10,396 bases of DNA from assembly GCA_900757295.1 (NCBI GenBank), contig CAAENH010000009.1, forward strand, positions 1-10,396, in the 5' to 3' direction. The position numbers and the translations under genes are program-made. The DNA is from Bacilli bacterium. Lineage in GTDB: Bacteria; Bacillota_I; Bacilli_A; RF39; UBA660. Below are positions 1-5,284 of the stretch, piece by piece. Within the stretch, counting starts at the first letter, position 1; every line of letters starts with the position of its first letter. Below the pieces are notes generated by a model, which worked only from the letters and a program-made list of their open reading frames with translations, had not been told where the DNA came from and ran no database searches.

Positions 1-43
1 TTAATTCAACCTTTTCATTATATTAATTTCTTTTTTTTATTTT

Positions 44-73
44 TATAATTTATTAATAGAGAGGAATTATTTT
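44..73 (+). promoter_or_regulatory. Putative -10 box and ribosome binding site of the sulfotransferase gene
   Basis: A perfect TATAAT lies at 44-49, but no convincing -35 box stands 16-18 bases upstream (21-26 reads TATTAA). A GAGAGG ribosome binding site at about 59-64 precedes the ATG at 74 by 9 bases and supports that start. The -10 assignment is weak because the whole leader is A/T. Confidence 0.35.
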
Positions 74-2026
74 ATGAAAAAGAAAAAGATATTATTAACA
101 ATATTTATTTTTATAATTTTACTGGTTATAAGTTTAATTATATTAAATAGATTAAATACTAATACTAAGTTAATAGAAACTAAGAAGAGTTTAATTAGTT
201 TACAAAATGAATATGAAAAAGATTTTTCTACTAGTAATTATACTATAGAAAATCCTAATGTTATTTTAGATCCTTATAAATCTTCACCATTAACTGCTCT
301 TATTTTATTTGAAACTAATGATAATGTTGCTCCTAAAGTAACTGTGAAAGGTAAAGATAAAAATACTACTTTAACTCATACTTTTAATAAAAGTAAAAAA
401 CATTATTTAAGCATTTATGGTTTATATGCTAATTATAATAATGAAGTAATTATTGAATATAAGAATATTAAAAAAACTATCAATATTCAAACAAGTAAGT
501 TACCTGATGATTTTATATTACCAACAAGTGTTAAAGCAGATAAAAATAAATTAGATAATGATTTTTATTTTTTTACTCCATCAAGTAAAGGGTATTCATG
601 TGCTTATGATGTAAATGGTGATGTAAGATGGTATTTAACAAATTATGCATTATGGGATAATAGCAAAATTAGCAATGGCCATATTTTAGTTAGTACAGAA
701 AGATTAGTTAATAGTCCTTACTATATGACTGGTCTTTATGAAATAGATATGCTAGGAAAAATTTATAAAGAATATTCTTTACCTGGTGGATATCATCATG
801 ATTATTATGAAATGCCTAATGGAAATTTATTAATTGCAAGTAATGATTTTAATAATGAAGCAGGTACTGTAGAAGATTATATCGTAGAAGTTGATTATAA
901 TACTGGTAATATAGTAAAGTCTTTTGATTTAAAAGATATATTAAATATGAATGATGGCCAAAGTGAAAATTGGACAGCATATGATTGGTTTCATAATAAT
1001 TCAGTATGGTATGATGAAAAAACTAACTCAATAACTTTATCGGGAAGGCATCAAGATGCTGTTATTAATATTGATTATGATACCGGAAAGCTAAAATGGA
1101 TAATTGGAAATCCTACTAATTGGAGTAAAGAATATCAAAAGTATTTTTTTAAACCAGTTGGAAATAATTTTGAATGGCAATATAGTCAACATGCTGCTAT
1201 GATTACTAAAGAAGGATATGTGTTCTTATTTGATAATGGAAATAATAAATCTAAAATAAAGGATAATTATGTTGAAGCAAAAGACTCTTATTCAAGAGGA
1301 GTAATGTATAAAATAAACACTGATAAAATGACTATAGAACAAATTTTTGAATATGGAAAAGAAAGAAAAAGTGAATTTTACTCTCCATATATTTCTGATG
1401 TTGATTATTTAGATAAGAATCATTATATAATTCATTCTGGAGGAATTGTTTCTGTTGATGGAAAACCATCTAATCAACCTGCTGGATTAACAAAAGGAAA
1501 TGTAAAATTAACTTCGGATACTGTTGAACTATTAAATGATAAAGTTATTTTTGAAATAAAATTACCAACAAATAATTACCGAGTAGAAAAAATGAAAATA
1601 TATGATACTGCAGTGTCTAAAAATATAACTGCTAAAAGATTAGGAACACTTGGAAAAACTAATGTTGATAAGTATAAATTTATTAAACTAAAAGATACTA
1701 AATTAAGTAAAAATATAATAAAAAAATATAACATTAGTCTCACAAATGAAGAAGATCGATTAGTTTTTAATGGGAATTTTAAAAGATCAGATAATGTTAA
1801 CATAGTTCTTTATAATAATTTTGCTTATAAATATTATAATGTTAAAATAAGTAAGAAACCTTACACTGCTTTATGTGTTGATATTTTAGATGATAATGAT
1901 ACCAATGAAACATTAAATATAACTAAATACATTAATAAGCAAGATTTAAATGGTAAATATTCTATTTATTTAGAAATAAATGGCAAATTATATAACACTA
2001 CAAAATATTTTACTGTAAGAGATTAA
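74..2026 (+). CDS. Membrane-anchored aryl-sulfate sulfotransferase (ASST family)
   Basis: The 650-residue protein has one N-terminal hydrophobic helix (about residues 5-25) after a Lys-rich start, so it should be anchored with its body outside the cell; there is no lipobox Cys. Residues ~55-140 resemble the N-terminal beta-sandwich of ASST enzymes, and ~160-480 the six-bladed propeller. The active-site set known from E. coli AssT is visible: GGYHHD (His241/242), DWFHNN (His307, Asn309), SGRHQDAV (Arg325) and SQHAA (His373, the expected sulfohistidine nucleophile). The family moves sulfate from one phenolic sulfate ester to another phenol without PAPS. About 150 residues after the propeller form a tail I cannot assign. 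The ATG at 74 has a good GAGAGG site. The gene stands alone, ending in a terminator that overlaps its stop. The family is near certain; the physiological substrate is unknown. Confidence 0.9.
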   Translation: MKKKKILLTIFIFIILLVISLIILNRLNTNTKLIETKKSLISLQNEYEKDFSTSNYTIENPNVILDPYKSSPLTALILFETNDNVAPKVTVKGKDKNTTLTHTFNKSKKHYLSIYGLYANYNNEVIIEYKNIKKTINIQTSKLPDDFILPTSVKADKNKLDNDFYFFTPSSKGYSCAYDVNGDVRWYLTNYALWDNSKISNGHILVSTERLVNSPYYMTGLYEIDMLGKIYKEYSLPGGYHHDYYEMPNGNLLIASNDFNNEAGTVEDYIVEVDYNTGNIVKSFDLKDILNMNDGQSENWTAYDWFHNNSVWYDEKTNSITLSGRHQDAVINIDYDTGKLKWIIGNPTNWSKEYQKYFFKPVGNNFEWQYSQHAAMITKEGYVFLFDNGNNKSKIKDNYVEAKDSYSRGVMYKINTDKMTIEQIFEYGKERKSEFYSPYISDVDYLDKNHYIIHSGGIVSVDGKPSNQPAGLTKGNVKLTSDTVELLNDKVIFEIKLPTNNYRVEKMKIYDTAVSKNITAKRLGTLGKTNVDKYKFIKLKDTKLSKNIIKKYNISLTNEEDRLVFNGNFKRSDNVNIVLYNNFAYKYYNVKISKKPYTALCVDILDDNDTNETLNITKYINKQDLNGKYSIYLEINGKLYNTTKYFTVRD

Positions 2027-2039
2027 TAATCTCTTTTTT
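2017..2039 (+). terminator. Intrinsic terminator of the sulfotransferase gene
   Basis: A perfect 8-bp stem AAGAGATT/AATCTCTT (2017-2024 with 2028-2035) closes a 3-base loop and is followed by TTTT. The hairpin includes the TAA stop codon at 2024-2026. Confidence 0.75.
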
Positions 2040-2042
2040 AAT

Positions 2043-2070
2043 AAAAAAAACTAAAGATAAAATCTTTAGT
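2043..2070 (-). terminator. Intrinsic terminator facing the HAD gene (distal copy)
   Basis: A perfect 9-bp inverted repeat ACTAAAGAT/ATCTTTAGT (2050-2058 with 2062-2070) has a 3-base loop. Read on the minus strand it is followed by a run of T (the A run at 2043-2050), so it stops transcription arriving from the HAD gene. On the plus strand it has no T tail. Confidence 0.65.
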
Positions 2071-2132
2071 AAATAAGAAAAATCGAATTAGTAGTTAATT
2101 GTACTTTAATTTTTCTACATCTAAATTATATC

Positions 2133-2162
2133 AATAAAAATAAGTCTAAACACGTAGACTTA
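2133..2162 (-). terminator. Intrinsic terminator of the HAD gene (proximal copy)
   Basis: A perfect 8-bp stem TAAGTCTA/TAGACTTA (2141-2148 with 2155-2162) with a 6-base loop is followed on the minus strand by TTTTTATT. It lies about 90 bases after the HAD stop codon. The rest of 2071-2250 shows nothing recognisable. Confidence 0.6.
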
Positions 2163-2250
2163 ATGTAATAAAACTGTAATTAATTATATAGTTCATGTTT
2201 ATTTTTTTACTCTTGGCAGAATATTTGTTTAGTCATAAATAATATCTTTT

Positions 2251-2721
2251 CTAGTCTATAAAAGAACTTATATGATAAGATTTTATTTTATTAAGTTCAG
2301 CTTCAGTAAGAACATCTGCTCTATCATCTATGAAACAAATATTTTCTAAAGTAATATTACAATGTTTTTGATATTCTAATATTACTTTAGGTTTTAACAT
2401 AGTATTACTTATAAAAATAATATTTTCTTTTTTTATTGTAGGATAGTATTTTTCAATCCATTTATATTTTTGAAACATCTCATTATTGGTTAGTATAGTT
2501 CCTAATATATAAATTTTATTTGGATCTAATTGTTCTATTAATTTTTGCATTATTTTAAGTGGTCTTGCTTTATAAAATAAATCACCAAATAATAACTCAT
2601 TTAGATTTTGACTACCTATCTTAGGATCTTTATCAGCATATAATTTATCATCGTATCTATACTCTGCTAATGTACCATCAATATCTATGAATAAATATTT
2701 ATTTTTTAATTTTTCAATCAT
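2251..2721 (-). CDS. Small HAD-superfamily phosphatase, 5'(3')-deoxyribonucleotidase (NT5C) type
   Basis: With the ATG at 2721 the protein has 156 residues. Motif I is FIDIDGT (nucleophile Asp13, acid/base Asp15). A Thr in ILGT near residue 75 fits motif II, Lys110 in LKPK fits motif III, and FIDDRAD (Asp132/Asp133) gives the Mg2+-binding motif IV. There is no signal peptide, so it should act in the cytoplasm. The layout and size match NT5C-like nucleotidases, which dephosphorylate (deoxy)nucleoside monophosphates, but generic HAD phosphatase is the safer call. The start was chosen because GAGG (2730-2733) sits 8 bases before this ATG; the TTG two codons upstream is too close to that site. 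It is a single gene, divergent from the structured RNA on its right and convergent with the sulfotransferase on its left. A lone minus-strand TATGAT at 2749-2754 may be its -10 box. Confidence 0.75.
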   Translation of the reverse strand: MIEKLKNKYLFIDIDGTLAEYRYDDKLYADKDPKIGSQNLNELLFGDLFYKARPLKIMQKLIEQLDPNKIYILGTILTNNEMFQKYKWIEKYYPTIKKENIIFISNTMLKPKVILEYQKHCNITLENICFIDDRADVLTEAELNKIKSYHISSFID

Positions 2722-2801
2722 AATCAAATCCTCACTTAAATATATTTTATCATATCAATAGTATTTTATTAATATTTTTAATATTAATTACTAATGATAT
2801 T

Positions 2802-2830
2802 TTGACATTTTATTAAAAGTATAGTAACAT
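2802..2830 (+). promoter_or_regulatory. Promoter of the OLE-like RNA
   Basis: A perfect TTGACA (2802-2807) and a TAACAT -10 (2825-2830, 4 of 6 consensus) are separated by exactly 17 bases. Transcription would begin at about 2837, just where the RNA's predicted terminal helix starts. This gives the RNA its own promoter, independent of the flanking genes. Confidence 0.65.
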
Positions 2831-2836
2831 ATAGCT

Positions 2837-3300
2837 AAATGTGGTGCATTATTCTAGTCACATAAATAATATGAAGATAGGGCTAAAAATCTATCAATTG
2901 TGTGAGAGGCACTTTATATATTTCGCTTTCTTCGCCCAGATGAGGGTGGGTATATAATTTCAGATTTAAGGAAAGTTATAATGGCATATAACCAACCTCC
3001 TTTTATCGAGGCAATAAAACGATTAAAGCACATGTCGTGAGTGGTAATGTGGGATATTATTTGAAAACATTATTGCAAAAGCGAATAAGTATTATCCATG
3101 TCGTGTTAGGGAAAACCTCTAGAGTGTTAACATCACAAGGATTAAAGTGCGGACTAAGTGGCAATCGAGTCATTAAAATGGCGACATTTAATTATTTTCC
3201 TGAAAGAGAAATCACCTGCGGGTAACCAAAGGCGTGAAAATAGAGAAATTCAACTCGACCTAAGCCGTAAAATTAATTTGTGATTAACCACATTAATTTA
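2837..3300 (+). ncRNA. OLE: Large structured noncoding RNA, probably a compact OLE RNA
   Basis: This stretch has no credible gene, yet it is richer in G+C than its surroundings (23 and 24 G+C in the 60-base blocks starting at 3121 and 3181). It is full of pairable segments. The ends pair: AATGTGGT 2838-2845 with ACCACATT 3287-3294. Local helices include GATAG/CTATC (2876-2880/2891-2895), TTATATA/TATATAA (2914-2920/2951-2957) enclosing TTCGCCC/GGGTGGG (2931-2937/2944-2950, with G-U pairs), GTTATA/TATAAC (2975-2980/2987-2992), GGATA/TATCC (3052-3056/3093-3097), and AAATG/CATTT capped by a GCGA tetraloop (3176-3189). A 9-mer, CATGTCGTG, occurs twice. The gene directly downstream looks like OapA, the membrane protein that binds OLE RNA and is typically encoded beside it. 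OLE RNAs average about 600 nt, so this one is short. The OLE identity rests mainly on the neighbour; another large RNA class remains possible. Confidence 0.65.
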
Positions 3301-3309
3301 TTATTTAAT

Positions 3310-3332
3310 AAAGTTCTTATGAACTTTTTTTT
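3310..3332 (+). terminator. Weak terminator-like hairpin at the 3' end of the RNA, overlapping the oapA start
   Basis: A perfect 7-bp stem AAAGTTC/GAACTTT (3310-3316 with 3321-3327) has the loop TTAT and is followed by TTTTT to 3332. It holds only two G-C pairs, so it is probably leaky. The ATG at 3319-3321 starts in the loop. It could release the RNA while allowing some read-through into oapA. Confidence 0.5.
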
Positions 3333-3870
3333 AGAAAGTTGGATAATTTTGAAAAATAAATGGGTTATTCAAGTATTTATTATTTCTTTTATTTTATCAG
3401 CAATATTTAGTGGTGTTTCTTCATTCTTATCAGATTTTAATGTTATTGTTTTAACAATAATAATACTTATAGTTATAACTGTTGGTATAGTATTTGATAT
3501 GGTAGGAGTAGCTGTTCTAACAGCTAAAGAAGCACCTTTTCATGCTCGTAGTTCAAAGAAAGTAAAAGAAGCTAAAGCTTGTATTAATCTTTTAAAAAAT
3601 AGTACTAAAGTTTCTAGTGTATGTAATGATATCGTTGGCGATATCTGTGGAATTGTAAGTGGAGGCTTAGGAGCTTCATTAGCAATCTATTTAACTGTTA
3701 ATTGTCATATCAATACATTAATTTCTTCAATTTTAGTAGCATCTTTTATTTCAGCATTAACAGTTGGTGGCAAAGCTTATTTTAAAACCATAGCTATTAA
3801 GAAAAGTGATGATATTGTTTTACTAGCTGGAAAATTTTATAGAATTTTTAATAAAAAAAATAACGTTTAA
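3319..3870 (+). CDS. oapA: OapA-like membrane protein, OLE RNA-associated
   Basis: The protein has 183 residues from this ATG, or 196 from an upstream GTG at 3280. Four hydrophobic segments are visible: one starting near VIQVFIISFILSAIF, one at VIVLTIIILIVITVGIVF, one from IVSGG to AIYLTV, and one at TLISSILVASFISALTVGG. Between helices 2 and 3 lies a basic stretch, ARSSKKVKEAKA, that could touch RNA. The segment CNDIVGDICGIVSGG holds the DxxxD pattern and Gly spacing I associate with the OapA family, as do FDMVGVA and KEAPFHARSSKKV. OapA binds OLE RNA and holds it at the membrane; OLE/OapA mutants in Bacillus halodurans show cold, alcohol and Mg2+ phenotypes. Neither start has a real ribosome binding site. 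ATG 3319 is preferred because GTG 3280 adjoins the RNA's predicted closing helix. It ends in a bidirectional terminator. Confidence 0.75.
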   Translation: MNFFLESWIILKNKWVIQVFIISFILSAIFSGVSSFLSDFNVIVLTIIILIVITVGIVFDMVGVAVLTAKEAPFHARSSKKVKEAKACINLLKNSTKVSSVCNDIVGDICGIVSGGLGASLAIYLTVNCHINTLISSILVASFISALTVGGKAYFKTIAIKKSDDIVLLAGKFYRIFNKKNNV

Positions 3871-3885
3871 AACGCTATTTTTTTT
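3853..3885. terminator. Bidirectional terminator between oapA and the secreted-protein gene
   Basis: Eight A's (3853-3860) followed by TAACGTT (3861-3867) pair, with one A-C mismatch, to AACGCTA (3871-3877) followed by eight T's (3878-3885). The loop is the TAA stop of oapA. The T run serves oapA on the plus strand, and the A run serves the convergent gene on the minus strand. The stop codon of that gene (3884-3886) also overlaps the hairpin. Confidence 0.75.
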
Positions 3886-4489
3886 AATTTATGGCTTTAT
3901 TATTAACATATAATTTGTAACCATTAAAATCTATATTTGAATATGTTGTATCTTCATCATCTAAAGAAGTAACATAACTATCTCCTGTAAGTTTTATTTT
4001 AGAATCACTTATATTTACTGTTGTATTATCTGTTGATGAGTTGTTAGTTGTTGCACTACCGCCATAACTAAAAACTCCATTTGCCCCATCACCAGTAGTA
4101 TTTACCGTAATATTCTTTAAGGTTAAATTAGCTTTATTTTTAGCAATTATGGCAGAATTGGTACCATAAAAATTACTATTGTCACCACTAGTAGAATCTC
4201 CACTTTTAGTAACTGTTAAATTTTCTAAATCTACATTTACATCTCCATCTACTGATATTGTATTTTCTTCTGCTATTTTAGAATCATATGTTCCCTCTGT
4301 TATAGTTTTATCTTCTGTAATTTCTGTTGCTGAAGTATAAGTAACATTTGAATTACTATTATTATTTTGGCTCATTTCACTTTGATTTGAAGTATTTATC
4401 TGACTAGATGCATATCTACTTACCCAAGTTAATGCTGAAGTCAATATAACTGTTAAGATAATAAATATTTTTCTTTTTAATTTAGTCAT
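3884..4489 (-). CDS. Small secreted beta-helix-type surface protein, apparently shortened internally
   Basis: The 201-residue protein starts with a basic, hydrophobic export helix (residues ~5-23). A Ser/Asn/Gln-rich linker (~28-52) follows, then a body of short beta-strand-like turns rich in Thr, Asn, Gly and Asp. The segments TYTSATEITEDKTI, GDNSNFYGTNSAIIA and GANGVFSYGGSAT match the start of the long 'carbohydrate-binding domain' (DUF4353-like) beta-helix proteins of gut Firmicutes. The ending, LTGDSYVTSL to FNGYKLYVNNKAIN, matches the very end of the same family. Members I recall run to several hundred residues, so the middle seems missing, with the join near DSKIKLTG (162-169). Its ATG overlaps the response-regulator stop by 8 bases, so the two genes are translationally coupled. 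AGAG lies 7 bases before the ATG. The function is probably surface or extracellular binding; the real ligand is unknown. Confidence 0.65.
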   Translation of the reverse strand: MTKLKRKIFIILTVILTSALTWVSRYASSQINTSNQSEMSQNNNSNSNVTYTSATEITEDKTITEGTYDSKIAEENTISVDGDVNVDLENLTVTKSGDSTSGDNSNFYGTNSAIIAKNKANLTLKNITVNTTGDGANGVFSYGGSATTNNSSTDNTTVNISDSKIKLTGDSYVTSLDDEDTTYSNIDFNGYKLYVNNKAIN

Positions 4490-5168
4490 GATTAATCTCT
4501 ATTTTATAACCTAATCCTCTTATTGCTTTAATACTAACATTTGATCCTATTATTTTTAATTTTTTTCTAATAAATGATAAATATGCTTCTAAATTATTTG
4601 ATTCTACACTATTTTCTAGTCCCCATACTTTATCATATATTTTGTCTTTAGAAATTATAATGTTTGTATTGTTCATAAAATATTCTAATAATAAAAATTC
4701 TTTGCAGCTTATATCGATATTTTCATTTGTTGTTGTGCATAAAAGATTAGATTTTTTTAAATTTAGTTTTAAATCACCAAATTCAATATACTCGGTAATT
4801 TTTCTATTATTATTTTTTCTTAATTGAACATTTACTCTAGCAAGTAATTCTTCAATATGAAAAGGTTTAGTAATATAATCATCTGCACCATTATTAAAAC
4901 CAATTAACTTATCTTCTAATTGTGATTTTGCTGTTAACATTATTACTTTGCTATCAATATTATTTTCTCTTATTTCTTTAAGTATTTGATATCCATCTTT
5001 TTCTGGTAGCATTATATCTAATATGATTAAATTATAAATACCACTCAATGCTTTATAAGATCCATCTAAACCATCATAAGCAGTATCTACACTATATTTT
5101 TCTTTTTTTAAACTAGTTTCTATTATATCTGATAATTTTTTTTCATCTTCTACAACTAATATTCTCAT
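4482..5168 (-). CDS. OmpR/PhoB-family response regulator
   Basis: This is a 228-residue two-domain regulator. The receiver domain (1-~120) has the acidic pair Glu7/Asp8, phospho-acceptor Asp51 in LIILDIMLP, Thr79 in MLTAKS and Lys101 in TKPF, all intact, so phosphorylation control is expected. The C-terminal winged helix (~127-226) shows the family pattern, with SCKEFLLLEYF, an RKKLK stretch in the recognition helix and the ending IRGLGYKIEI. It would bind direct repeats upstream of target genes as a dimer. No histidine kinase gene is adjacent: the next gene is the small secreted protein, overlapping by 8 bases (ATGACTAA). The start has a GGTGA site a few bases upstream. Family confidence is very high; its signal and regulon are unknown. 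Confidence 0.93.
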   Translation of the reverse strand: MRILVVEDEKKLSDIIETSLKKEKYSVDTAYDGLDGSYKALSGIYNLIILDIMLPEKDGYQILKEIRENNIDSKVIMLTAKSQLEDKLIGFNNGADDYITKPFHIEELLARVNVQLRKNNNRKITEYIEFGDLKLNLKKSNLLCTTTNENIDISCKEFLLLEYFMNNTNIIISKDKIYDKVWGLENSVESNNLEAYLSFIRKKLKIIGSNVSIKAIRGLGYKIEINHD

Positions 5169-5212
5169 AATTTCACCACTTTAACATTTTAGAATATTTT
5201 TATTAAATAAAC

Positions 5213-5241
5213 ATTAAATTTATATAAATATTTTATCACAA
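5213..5241 (-). promoter_or_regulatory. Putative promoter of the response regulator gene
   Basis: On the minus strand TTGTGA (5241-5236, 4 of 6) and TTTAAT (5218-5213, 5 of 6) are 17 bases apart, placing a start about 40 bases before the ATG. It begins right after the exporter operon's terminator. The extreme A/T content makes chance matches likely. Confidence 0.4.
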
Positions 5242-5243
5242 CT

Positions 5244-5280
5244 AAAAAAACTTATAAATCATATACTAATTTATAAGTTT
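5244..5280 (-). terminator. Intrinsic terminator of the marR-ABC exporter operon
   Basis: A perfect 12-bp inverted repeat, AAACTTATAAAT/ATTTATAAGTTT (5248-5259 with 5269-5280), has a 9-base loop. On the minus strand it is followed by a T run (the A's at 5244-5250). It lies 4 bases after the stop codon of the second ABC gene. Confidence 0.85.
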
Positions 5281-5284
5281 CTTA

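Noticed and set aside
1576..1803. A 75-codon minus-strand open frame within the sulfotransferase gene
   Set aside because: It lies wholly inside a long gene with clear family motifs and has no supporting signals.
2722..2727. TTG start two codons upstream of the HAD gene ATG
   Set aside because: It is only a couple of bases from the GAGG site, too close for initiation; the ATG at 2721 has ideal spacing.
3037..3225. A 62-codon open frame inside the structured RNA region
   Set aside because: It has no ribosome binding site, its protein resembles nothing known to me, and it lies across helices and the repeated 9-mer of the RNA. Higher G+C lowers stop frequency and explains the open frame.
2837..3300. 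tmRNA, RNase P RNA, group II intron or riboswitch as identity of the RNA
   Set aside because: There is no CCA-ending tRNA-like domain, no RNase P core motif and no GTGYG start or domain V hairpin. It is far longer than usual riboswitches. The OapA neighbour fits OLE better.
3280..3318. GTG at 3280 as the start of oapA
   Set aside because: No ribosome binding site precedes it, and it lies immediately inside the predicted terminal helix of the RNA. ATG 3319 is preferred, though it also lacks a clear site, so the choice stays open.
4642..4827. A 61-codon plus-strand open frame within the response regulator gene
   Set aside because: It is an antisense shadow of the conserved DNA-binding domain, with no ribosome binding site.
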